The notes under the pieces: model-generated
The model's input: the letters and a program-made list of their open reading frames with translations, nothing else
The model's database searches: none
Told to the model about the DNA's origin: nothing
Part shown: piece after piece, positions 44,020 through 51,234 of the stretch
Layout: every line of letters starts with the position of its first letter
Numbering within the stretch: the stretch's first letter is position 1
Program-made: the position numbers and the translations under genes
Assembly: GCA_900545525.1 (NCBI GenBank)
Contig: UQZX01000012.1
Coordinates: 23,392 to 87,391, forward strand
Length of the DNA stretch: 64,000 nt
From: an uncultured Prevotella sp.
GTDB lineage: Bacteria > Bacteroidota > Bacteroidia > Bacteroidales > Bacteroidaceae
Direction of reading: 5' to 3'

Positions 44020-44058
44020 ACAAAAATGAGGGGAGCCCACATGGGGCTACCCTCATTG
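44020..44058 (-). terminator. Terminator of enolase
   Basis: Minus strand AATGAGGGTAGCCC pairs with GGGCTCCCCTCATT (one mismatch), small loop, then TTTTGTTT. Confidence 0.88.
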
Positions 44059-44078
44059 CCGTTATGTGAAGTATGAAT

Positions 44079-45386
44079 TTACTTCAGCTTTGTATAAGCA
44101 TACTTTGAAGCAGCACCCAGTTCCTCTTCGATGCGGATCAGCTGGTTGTACTTAGCCATACGGTCTGTGCGGCTCATAGAACCTGTCTTAATCTGACCTG
44201 AGTTTGTAGCCACTGCGATGTCAGCGATGGTAGTGTCCTCTGTCTCGCCTGAGCGGTGAGAAGTTACTGTTGTGTAACCGTGACGGTGAGCCATCTCGAT
44301 AGCGTCGAGTGTCTCTGTCAGCGAACCAATCTGGTTAACCTTGATGAGGATAGAGTTTCCTGCGCCCATCTGGATACCCTTCTGGAGGAACTTGACGTTT
44401 GTTACGAACAGGTCGTCGCCTACGAGCTGGCAGCGGTCGCCGATAGCTGACGTGAGCTTAACCCAGTTGTCCCAGTCGTTCTCGTCAAGACCGTCCTCGA
44501 TAGAGTCGATAGGATATTTTGTAATCAGTTCCTCGAGATACTTTATCTGCTCGTCTGCAGAGAGCTTCTTTCCGTTAGGATCCTTCTTCTTGCCGTTCTT
44601 CAGCTGGCGGTAGTCGTAGAACCATTCGCCGTTCTCCTGTACTGCAAACTCAGAAGCAGCGCAGTCCATGGCAATCTTAACGTCCTTGCCCGGCTCGTAG
44701 CCAGCATCCTTGATAGCCTGTATGATGCTGTCGAGAGCGTCCTCGATACCGTCGAAGTTAGGAGCGAAGCCACCCTCATCACCTACGGCTGTAGACAGTC
44801 CGCGACCCTTGAGAAGCTTTGCAAGTGCGTGGAAAACCTCAGCACCCATGCGGATAGACTCCTTGATAGACGTTGCGCCTACGGGGCGTATCATGAACTC
44901 CTGGAAAGCGATGGGAGCGTCAGAGTGAGCACCGCCATTGATGATGTTCATCATCGGAACGGGCATTGTGTAAGCGTTGCAGCCGCCGATGTAGCGGTAG
45001 AGCGGCATGCCCAGAGCCTTTGCAGCAGCCTGTGCCGTAGCCAGTGATACGCCGAGGATGGCGTTTGCACCCAGCTTGCTCTTTGTGGGAGTACCGTCAA
45101 GCTCAAGCATCTTATTGTCGATTGCACGCTGGTTCAGTACGCAGTCGCCTTTCAGAGCCGGTGCGATGATAGTGTTTACGTTCTCAACAGCTTTCAGCAC
45201 GCCCTTGCCAAGATAGCGGTTCTTGTCGCCGTCGCGAAGTTCCAGTGCCTCGTTTTCGCCTGTAGATGCTCCTGACGGAACGGCTGCACGGCCCATTACG
45301 CCGTTTTCGAGTGTTACTTCAACTTCAACTGTAGGATTACCTCTTGAGTCGAGGATTTCTCTTGCATGAACTTTCTCAATCTTCAT
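44079..45386 (-). CDS. eno: Enolase
   Basis: A 435-residue glycolytic enzyme interconverting 2-phosphoglycerate and phosphoenolpyruvate. The N-terminal A-R-E-I-L-D-S-R-G-N-P-T-V-E-V-E is complete. Magnesium ligands fall in A-M-D-C-A-A-S-E-F, S-I-E-D-G-L-D-E-N-D-W and V-G-D-D-L-F-V-T-N. The catalytic lysine lies in I-L-I-K-V-N-Q-I-G and the substrate loop in S-H-R-S-G-E-T-E-D. Codon use is strongly biased like that of the OmpA-type gene, consistent with high expression. Single-gene unit. Confidence 0.98.
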   Translation of the reverse strand: MKIEKVHAREILDSRGNPTVEVEVTLENGVMGRAAVPSGASTGENEALELRDGDKNRYLGKGVLKAVENVNTIIAPALKGDCVLNQRAIDNKMLELDGTPTKSKLGANAILGVSLATAQAAAKALGMPLYRYIGGCNAYTMPVPMMNIINGGAHSDAPIAFQEFMIRPVGATSIKESIRMGAEVFHALAKLLKGRGLSTAVGDEGGFAPNFDGIEDALDSIIQAIKDAGYEPGKDVKIAMDCAASEFAVQENGEWFYDYRQLKNGKKKDPNGKKLSADEQIKYLEELITKYPIDSIEDGLDENDWDNWVKLTSAIGDRCQLVGDDLFVTNVKFLQKGIQMGAGNSILIKVNQIGSLTETLDAIEMAHRHGYTTVTSHRSGETEDTTIADIAVATNSGQIKTGSMSRTDRMAKYNQLIRIEEELGAASKYAYTKLK

Positions 45387-45437
45387 AATTGCTTATTTTA
45401 TTTAAAAACATTTAAATTACATACCAAATTGCACGTG

Positions 45438-45445
45438 CAAAGATA
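45438..45445 (-). promoter_or_regulatory. -7 box for enolase
   Basis: Minus strand TATCTTTG about 50 bases before the ATG. The nearest TTG is only 12 bases upstream of it, so the -33 element is not typical. Confidence 0.6.
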
Positions 45446-45594
45446 CTTTCATTTAACCAATATAGAGAATAAAGTACTTTCTTATTTCCTTTCATTTAAT
45501 TTTTTTTAACCCGTTGCCGTCTCCCTGCCGATTTCATACCCTTTTGCCCGTGCATCGTGGAATATCACCCGCAGGCTTTGGTGTGGTATTAAGA

Positions 45595-45739
45595 AGTTAA
45601 AGAAGTTATGGGAAGTTACAGGAAGTTAAAGGACAAATGATGATGTAAGGAGTAAAGGGAGAAAGGAGTAAAGGGAGTAAGGAAGTAGATTGGCATTATT
45701 GTCTTTAATGACTTTAAAGACCTTAAAGACTTTGAGGAG
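45595..45739. repeat. Diverged short tandem arrays related to family B
   Basis: Four words starting GAAGTTA at 9-10 base steps (from about 45589), then GGAGTAAAG-type words, then four 9-bp words TTTAATGAC, TTTAAAGAC, CTTAAAGAC, TTTGAGGAG at 45704-45739. Period and layout recall the 9-bp arrays at 32271, 42195, 43940 and 48475, with a different word. They occupy the 635-base gap between eno and the helicase gene, which has no gene that I can support. Confidence 0.7.
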
Positions 45740-45806
45740 TAGAGAGAGCAAGGAGGGGCAGGGGTGGTTTGTATAATTAGCCAGACCCACGTTATTATAC
45801 GTCCGG

Positions 45807-45839
45807 TTGTGTATGTTTGGATACTTTTTGTTATCTTTG
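45807..45839 (+). promoter_or_regulatory. Probable promoter of the helicase gene
   Basis: TATCTTTG at 45832-45839 with TTG at 45807-45809 (22-base spacer, slightly long). The leader to the ATG at 46022 would be ~175 bases and would contain the family C element. Confidence 0.6.
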
Positions 45840-45914
45840 CATAGGACACACAGATGTTTATGCCGTTCCGGCACACGTGGAAAACTTCATGAGTGTGCCG
45901 CTTGTTTTCCGGAA

Positions 45915-46012
45915 GGTGACGTCTGGGCTTCCAATATGCCGTCTTTTAGACTCTGAAAGGCGGCATATTGGAGCCTGAAAGACGGTGTTTTGGAACCCAA
46001 AAGATAAGATAT
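45915..46012. repeat. Composite inverted repeat, family C copy 3
   Basis: CCAATATGCCGTCTTT (45931-45946) pairs with AAAGGCGGCATATTGG (45957-45972), two mismatches, around TAGACTCTG. CTGAAAGACGGTGTTTTGGAA then follows. The words GCCGTCTTTT, CTCTGAAAGGCGG and TTTTGGAA are shared with the elements at 23034 and 31558. It ends ten bases before the helicase ATG, so it would sit next to the ribosome entry region. Confidence 0.78.
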
Positions 46013-46021
46013 TGAAAATCA

Positions 46022-47938
46022 ATGATATACAAACATCATAAAAATAACGCTCCCGTGCCTCCCGTGCAGACGCTGCTGATGCTCAGGAAACTGCTTGAAA
46101 CGGAGTATGAGGAGGAGAAGGAAGAATACCGGCGGCACAGCAATGCCGAGGCGTTGCCACGCAAGGTGAAGCGCGGCGATGCCTGGTTCCCCGTGCGTAT
46201 GGGGCGCAACTATTATAACTCGCTCAACCAGCCGGTGATTGAGGTGCACCGTACTGCCGATGACGACGTGGAGCATAATTTCGAGTTCGGGCGTCCGGTA
46301 TGCTTCTTTTCCGTGTCCGACAAGATAAGGTTTCATGCCGTTACGGGCACCGTTAGCTATGTCGACGGTGACCGTATGGTCGTCTCCCTGCCCGACAGTG
46401 CCTCCATACCTGCGCTGCAGAACATGGAGAATGCCGGCGTGCAGCTGTTTTTCGACGAGACGAGCTACCGGCTTATGTTTGATGCCCTCGACCGCGCCAT
46501 AAATGCCAAGGGCAACCGTCTTGCCTATCTTCGCGACCTCTTCGGCTCACAAGCCAAGGCGGAGACGTTCACGTTTGCCCCGATGCGCTTTCCGTGGCTC
46601 AACCCCACGCAGGAACAGGCGGTGAACAATGTGCTGCGGGCAAAGGACGTTGCCATAGTGCACGGACCTCCCGGAACGGGAAAGACGACAACGCTTGTGG
46701 AGGCAATATACGAGACGCTGCACCGCGAAAATCAGGTTATGGTGTGTGCACAGAGCAACATGGCTGTCGACTGGATTAGCGAGAAGCTTGTAGACCGCGG
46801 TGTCAACGTGCTGCGTCTCGGCAATCCCACGCGCGTCAATGACAAGATGCTGTCGTTCACCTACGAGCGCCGCTTCGAGGCACATCCCGACTATCCGCAG
46901 CTGTGGAGCATACGCAAGGCGATAAGGGAGATGCGCGGTGCGCGCAACCGCAGACATGACGACAGCTACCACACGAAGCTGGAGAGGCTGAAAAGCCGTG
47001 CCATGGAGATAGAGATACGCATCAACGCCGAACTGTTTGGCGAGGCACGCGTGATAGCATGTACACTGACGGGTGCGGCAAACCGCCTCTTGGACGGCAT
47101 GAAGTTTGCCACCCTGTTCATCGATGAGGCTGCACAGGCGCTCGAGCCGGCATGCTGGATACCGCTGTGGCGTGCCTCGAGGGTGATACTTGCCGGCGAC
47201 CACTGTCAGCTTCCGCCGACGGTGAAGAGCATGGAGGCAATGCGCGGCGGACTGGGCACGACGCTCATGGAGCGCATAGCCGCGCTTAAGCCCGGGACGG
47301 TGACGCTGCTCAAGGTGCAGTATCGCATGAACGAGCAGATAATGAGGTTCTCGAGCAACTGGTTCTATGGCGGCATGGTGGAGAGTGCACCGCAGGTGAG
47401 CCATCGCGGAATACTTGATTATGACACGCCCATGACATGGGTCGACACATCGGAGATTGGCACGGACGACGACGGTCGCCCGCTGTTTGCGGAGCAGTTT
47501 GTCGGCGAGAGCTTCGGCAGGATAAACAAGGCGGAGGCTATGCTGACGCTTGCCACGCTCGAAAACTATTTCAAGAAGATAGGCAGGGAGCGCGTACTTG
47601 AAGAGAGTATGGACGTGGGTGTAATCTCGCCATACCGCGCACAGGTGCAGTATGTGCGGCGGCTGATAAAGAAGAAGGAGTTTTTCAAGCCCTTCCGCCA
47701 CCTTATCAGCATAAACACCGTTGACGGCTTTCAGGGTCAGGAGCGCGATATAATACTGATATCGCTCGTGCGTGCCAACGCCGAAGGGCAGATAGGCTTT
47801 CTCCGCGACCTGCGCCGCATGAACGTGGCGATGACGCGTGCACGCATGAAACTGATAATTCTCGGCGATGCCGGCACAATGACGCGCCACCCGTTCTATA
47901 AGAAACTGTATGAATACGTCAGGAGTTTGGAGCTTTGA
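46022..47938 (+). CDS. Superfamily 1 DNA/RNA helicase (SMUBP-2/UPF1-like)
   Basis: A 638-residue SF1B-type helicase. Walker A H-G-P-P-G-T-G-K-T-T-T is at about 214-224 and the DEAA box in L-F-I-D-E-A-A-Q-A-L-E-P. L-A-G-D-H-C-Q-L-P-P-T-V (motif III), Q-Y-R-M-N (IV), T-V-D-G-F-Q-G-Q-E-R-D (V) and V-A-M-T-R-A-R (VI) are all present. The N-terminal ~190 residues contain a beta-barrel-like V-T-G-T-V-S-Y-V-D-G-D segment as in UPF1 relatives. Substrate polarity is usually 5'-3' in this group; the biological role is unknown. The last codons and TGA stop lie inside a run of 7-bp words. Confidence 0.9.
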   Translation: MIYKHHKNNAPVPPVQTLLMLRKLLETEYEEEKEEYRRHSNAEALPRKVKRGDAWFPVRMGRNYYNSLNQPVIEVHRTADDDVEHNFEFGRPVCFFSVSDKIRFHAVTGTVSYVDGDRMVVSLPDSASIPALQNMENAGVQLFFDETSYRLMFDALDRAINAKGNRLAYLRDLFGSQAKAETFTFAPMRFPWLNPTQEQAVNNVLRAKDVAIVHGPPGTGKTTTLVEAIYETLHRENQVMVCAQSNMAVDWISEKLVDRGVNVLRLGNPTRVNDKMLSFTYERRFEAHPDYPQLWSIRKAIREMRGARNRRHDDSYHTKLERLKSRAMEIEIRINAELFGEARVIACTLTGAANRLLDGMKFATLFIDEAAQALEPACWIPLWRASRVILAGDHCQLPPTVKSMEAMRGGLGTTLMERIAALKPGTVTLLKVQYRMNEQIMRFSSNWFYGGMVESAPQVSHRGILDYDTPMTWVDTSEIGTDDDGRPLFAEQFVGESFGRINKAEAMLTLATLENYFKKIGRERVLEESMDVGVISPYRAQVQYVRRLIKKKEFFKPFRHLISINTVDGFQGQERDIILISLVRANAEGQIGFLRDLRRMNVAMTRARMKLIILGDAGTMTRHPFYKKLYEYVRSLEL

Positions 47939-48026
47939 ATTACGAGTTTGGAGTTACGAATTACGAGTTGGCGGGTTGTTGTCCCCGCACCAATTATAAA
48001 TTATCAATTATGAATTATAAATTATA
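47923..48026. repeat. Two heptamer arrays around the helicase 3' end
   Basis: Seven consecutive 7-bp words (GAGTTTG, GAGCTTT, GAATTAC, GAGTTTG, GAGTTAC, GAATTAC, GAGTTGG) at 47923-47971; the helicase stop TGA spans the second and third. A GCGGG/CCCGC hairpin follows, then five words of form AATTATN at 47992-48026, ending seven bases before the next gene's ATG. Confidence 0.88.
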
Positions 48027-48032
48027 AAAGCG

Positions 48033-48431
48033 ATGCTTGAACGTGACTATATCATGCGCCTTATCCGCGAGTTTATGGCGGCACTTGCCCGGATGCTTGA
48101 GAAAAAGGAGATTGAAGGCAGGCGCGAGGCTCTGCGAAAGCTTTATGAGCAGTATGTGGGACCATACGACTTTTACCACATAATGCCCGTGGACGATATC
48201 ATGCAGTCGTTCACCAAATATCCCGAGAGCGAGCGTCTGCACCGCATGGAGATGCTTGCCGAGCTGTATTATGCCGAGGCGGACATGCTGTCGGAGCCTA
48301 TGCGCGGCAACATAATATCCCTTGCCCTCAGCCTTTTCGGCTTTGTAGACCGCAACAGCAAGACTTTCTCGTTTGACAGGAGGAAGAAAATGGATGAGCT
48401 GAGAGGAAAGGTCTGGGAAGTTAAGAGTTAA
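48033..48431 (+). CDS. Conserved-looking protein of unknown function
   Basis: A 132-residue, mostly helical, highly charged protein (Y-I-M-R-L-I-R-E-F-M-A-A-L-A-R-M-L-E-K-K-E-I at the start; an internal Y-V-G-P-Y-D-F-Y-H-I-M-P-V-D-D segment; E-R-L-H-R-M-E-M-L-A-E-L-Y-Y-A-E-A later). I do not recognise a named family. There is no signal peptide or membrane span, so it is probably cytoplasmic. TPR-like helix pairs are possible. It is flanked by 7-bp repeat arrays on both sides and its TAA lies in the second, so whether it shares a transcript with the helicase gene is unclear. Confidence 0.75.
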   Translation: MLERDYIMRLIREFMAALARMLEKKEIEGRREALRKLYEQYVGPYDFYHIMPVDDIMQSFTKYPESERLHRMEMLAELYYAEADMLSEPMRGNIISLALSLFGFVDRNSKTFSFDRRKKMDELRGKVWEVKS

Positions 48432-48590
48432 GAATTAAGAGCATGGAAATTAAGAAAATATGCCTTGTGGGTTGTATAAGTCTTATAGGTCTTATAAGTC
48501 CTATAGGTCCTATAGATGCCTGTCCAAAGCATATTTTCTTAATTCTTAACTCTTAATTCTTAATTTCCATGTTCTTAATTCTTAATTTCT
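48418..48590. repeat. Heptamer/nonamer element, family B copy 4
   Basis: Words AAGTTAA, GAGTTAA, GAATTAA (48418-48438), then ATTAAGAAAATATGCCTT, five exact 9-bp words TATAAGTCT, TATAGGTCT, TATAAGTCC, TATAGGTCC, TATAGATGC at 48475-48519, then AAGCATATTTTCTTAATT and inverted 7-bp words. It is nearly identical to copy 1 at 32197-32430. The upstream gene's TAA is inside it, and argS has its promoter box immediately after it. Confidence 0.9.
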
Positions 48591-48594
48591 TTAT

Positions 48595-48602
48595 TACCTT
48601 TG
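48595..48602 (+). promoter_or_regulatory. -7 box of argS at the repeat edge
   Basis: TACCTTTG 26 bases before the argS ATG. The -33 side falls within the 7-bp repeat words (CTTAATT), with no TTG, so the repeat may have replaced or supplies the upstream element. Confidence 0.6.
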
Positions 48603-48627
48603 CACCCGTAAATATATATAATAAGGT

Positions 48628-50445
48628 ATGAGTATAGAAGGCAAGATATGCGGTTCGGTCATCAAGGCGGTGAAAGAACTGTACGGCGCGGACGTGCCGG
48701 AGAAGATGGTGCAGTTGCAGAAGACAAAGAGAGAGTTTGAAGGAAACCTCACGTTGGTGGTGTTCCCGTTCTTGAAGATATCACGCAAGAAGCCGGAGGA
48801 CACGGCGCAGGAGATAGGCGGATGGCTGCAGGAAAACGATGAGAACATCGCATCGTTCAACGTGGTGAAGGGATTTCTTAATCTCGTCATTGCCCCGGCG
48901 GCATGGATAGGGCTGCTCAACAGCATCAACGCCGACGAGAAATACGGCGAGAAGAAGGCGGACGGGGACAGTCCGCTGGTGATGATAGAATACTCGTCGC
49001 CCAACACCAACAAGCCTCTCCACCTCGGACACGTGCGCAACAACCTGCTGGGCTGGAGTCTTGCGCAGATAATGCAGGCGAACGGAAACAGGGTGGTGAA
49101 GACAAACATCGTGAACGACCGCGGCATACATATATGCAAGTCGATGCTGGCATGGCTGAAATACGGCAACGGCGAGACTCCGGAGACGAGCGGAAAGAAG
49201 GGCGACCACCTTATCGGCGACTACTATGTTGCCTTTGACAAGCACTACCGCATGGAGGTTAAGCAGCTTGTAGAGCAGTATACGGCTGAGGGCATGAACG
49301 CCGAAGAGGCGGAGAAGAAGGCTAAGGAAGAGGCTCCGCTGATAAAGGAGGCTCACGACATGCTCGTAAAATGGGAGCAGAACGACCCCGAGGTGCGCGC
49401 GCTGTGGAAGAAGATGAACGACTGGGTGTATGCCGGCTTCGATGAGACGTACAAGGCACTCGGCGTCGGCTTTGACAAGATATACTATGAGTCGGACACC
49501 TATCTAAAGGGTAAGGCGAAGGTGGAAGAGGGGCTTGAAAAGGGACTTTTCTTCCGCAAGGACGACAACAGCGTGTGGGCGGACCTTACAAACGACGGTC
49601 TTGACCAGAAGCTGCTGCTGCGCTCGGACGGCACGTCGGTATATATGACACAGGACATCGGTACTGCCGAGATGCGTTTCAAGGACTTCCCAATAGACAA
49701 GATGATATATGTGGTGGGCAACGAGCAGAACTACCACTTCCAGGTGCTGTCGATATTGCTTGACCGCCTTGGCTTCAAGTGGGGCAAGGAGCTTGTCCAT
49801 TTCTCATACGGAATGGTGGAGCTGCCCAACGGAAAGATGAAGAGCCGCGAGGGAACGGTTGTCGATGCCGACGAGCTTGTTGCCGAGATGATATACGATG
49901 CGAAGAAGACGAGCGAGGAGCTTGGCAAGTTCAGCGACATGACCGAGGAGGAGCGCGACGAGATTGCACGCATAGTGGGACTGGGCGCGCTGAAGTATTT
50001 CATCCTGAAGGTCGATGCGCGCAAGAACATGCTGTTCAATCCGGAGGAGAGCATCGACTTCAACGGCAATACAGGACCCTTCATCCAGTATACCTACGCC
50101 CGCATACGCAGCATCATGCGTAAGGCGGCAGAGCAGCAGATTGCCGTTCCTGAGACGCTCGACGGCGGCATGACGCTTAACGATAAGGAGGTGGAACTGA
50201 TACAGAAGATGAGCGAGTATGGCGCAGCTGTGGCACAGGCGGGCAAGGACTACAGCCCGAGCGGCATTGCCAACTACTGCTATGAGCTTACAAAGCAGTT
50301 CAACCAGTTCTATCACGACTACAGCATACTACGCGAGGAAGACCCACAGAAGGTGCTCGTGCGCCTCGTCCTGGCAAAGAATGTGGCAAAGACCATAAAG
50401 AACGGAATGGCGTTGCTGGGCATCGAAGTGCCCGAACGCATGTAA
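48628..50445 (+). CDS. argS: Arginyl-tRNA synthetase
   Basis: A 605-residue class I synthetase that charges tRNA-Arg. It has the N-terminal Add-1 domain (about 1-110), then the signature S-P-N-T-N-K-P-L-H132-L-G-H-V-R-N. The KMSKS-like loop is K-M-K-S-R-E-G-T near 405. The catalytic-domain insert N-D-R-G-I-H and the C-terminal helical anticodon-binding domain (Y-T-Y-A-R-I-R-S-I to the end) complete it. Length is slightly above the usual ~560-580. The ATG at 48628 matches the promoter position. Confidence 0.96.
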   Translation: MSIEGKICGSVIKAVKELYGADVPEKMVQLQKTKREFEGNLTLVVFPFLKISRKKPEDTAQEIGGWLQENDENIASFNVVKGFLNLVIAPAAWIGLLNSINADEKYGEKKADGDSPLVMIEYSSPNTNKPLHLGHVRNNLLGWSLAQIMQANGNRVVKTNIVNDRGIHICKSMLAWLKYGNGETPETSGKKGDHLIGDYYVAFDKHYRMEVKQLVEQYTAEGMNAEEAEKKAKEEAPLIKEAHDMLVKWEQNDPEVRALWKKMNDWVYAGFDETYKALGVGFDKIYYESDTYLKGKAKVEEGLEKGLFFRKDDNSVWADLTNDGLDQKLLLRSDGTSVYMTQDIGTAEMRFKDFPIDKMIYVVGNEQNYHFQVLSILLDRLGFKWGKELVHFSYGMVELPNGKMKSREGTVVDADELVAEMIYDAKKTSEELGKFSDMTEEERDEIARIVGLGALKYFILKVDARKNMLFNPEESIDFNGNTGPFIQYTYARIRSIMRKAAEQQIAVPETLDGGMTLNDKEVELIQKMSEYGAAVAQAGKDYSPSGIANYCYELTKQFNQFYHDYSILREEDPQKVLVRLVLAKNVAKTIKNGMALLGIEVPERM

Positions 50446-50529
50446 TGTTAATTCATAATTAGTGTGCAACAGATCCATCGGAAAATGACAATTTGTCTTA
50501 AACGGTGATGTGTTATGGTGCACATTAAT

Positions 50530-50628
50530 CCACATGTAGGGACTTATTCTTGTATATGTCCGCAACACATCTGCTTATTGGCATCTTAAAAGGAGCGGAC
50601 ATATACAAGAATAAGTCCCTACATGTGG
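50530..50628. repeat. Long inverted repeat, family A copy 3 (perfect arms)
   Basis: Arms of 34 bases are perfectly complementary (50530-50563 with 50595-50628), starting CCACATGTAGGGAC and ending GTCCCTACATGTGG; 31-base loop. It lies between argS and rnhA on the same strand. The arm differs from copy 2 at the outer bases but keeps TGTAGGGAC, TATTCTTGTAT and TGTCCG. Confidence 0.9.
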
Positions 50629-50655
50629 CAAATAACGTATATTAAAACTTCACTC

Positions 50656-50690
50656 AATTATAAATTATAAATTATGAATTATAAATTAAC
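50656..50690. repeat. Heptamer array containing the rnhA start codon
   Basis: Five 7-bp words AATTATA, AATTATA, AATTATG, AATTATA, AATTAAC. The third supplies the ATG at 50674 used by rnhA. Confidence 0.85.
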
Positions 50691-51144
50691 CGACGTTCCC
50701 TCCTGGCGCAACGACACCGTGCTGCCGTTGCACAAGGACGTGAAAGCCGCCGCATGGGCAGTGGATGCGGCATGCAGCGGCAATCCCGGTCCGATGGAAT
50801 ATCAGGGCATAGACCTTGCCACGGGTGCAACGGTGTTTCACTTCGGACCGCTGCGCGGCACCAACAACATCGGTGAGTTCCTTGCCATCGTCCATGCCCT
50901 GGCACTTATGGAGAAGCTTGGGATAAAGGACAAGGTGATATACAGCGACAGCTATAATGCCATTCTGTGGGTCAGCAAGAAGAAATGCAAGACGAAGCTG
51001 GAGCGCAATGCCTCGACGGAACAGCTTTATGGCATCATAGAGCGTGCCGAGGCGTGGCTGAGGACACATGAGGTGAGAGTGCCGGTGATAAAATGGGAGA
51101 CGGCGAAATGGGGCGAGGTGCCTGCCGATTTCGGACGTAAATAA
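50674..51144 (+). CDS. rnhA: Ribonuclease HI family protein
   Basis: A 156-residue protein with the four acidic catalytic residues of RNase H placed as expected: D31 in V-D-A-A-C-S-G-N-P-G, E68 in N-N-I-G-E-F-L-A-I-V-H, D92 in I-Y-S-D-S-Y-N-A and D152 in P-A-D-F-G-R-K at the very end. It would cut the RNA strand of RNA-DNA hybrids. The usual C-terminal histidine loop is replaced by W-E-T-A-K-W-G-E-V-P, as in Bacteroidetes and Halobacterium-like shorter forms. Its first codons are encoded in a 7-bp repeat array; a start further in is not available before D31, so the ATG at 50674 is kept. Confidence 0.87.
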   Translation: MNYKLTDVPSWRNDTVLPLHKDVKAAAWAVDAACSGNPGPMEYQGIDLATGATVFHFGPLRGTNNIGEFLAIVHALALMEKLGIKDKVIYSDSYNAILWVSKKKCKTKLERNASTEQLYGIIERAEAWLRTHEVRVPVIKWETAKWGEVPADFGRK

Positions 51145-51177
51145 GAGTTAAATAATTGTCAAACACCTTGTTAACTC

Positions 51178-51208
51178 TTTGCTTTTAATGTCTTTTTTGT
51201 TAATTTTG
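51178..51208 (+). promoter_or_regulatory. Promoter of the AraC regulator / CE7 operon
   Basis: TTTG at 51178-51181, 19 bases, TAATTTTG at 51201-51208; leader of about 20 bases. Confidence 0.8.
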
Positions 51209-51234
51209 CGAATATTGAAGCAAAGGATTTATAT

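Noticed and set aside
46022..47938. Helicase plus neighbour as a phage-defence system
   Set aside because: The SF1 helicase has only helicase motifs, the neighbour has no nuclease or other effector motif, and repeats separate them; there is no positive evidence for defence.
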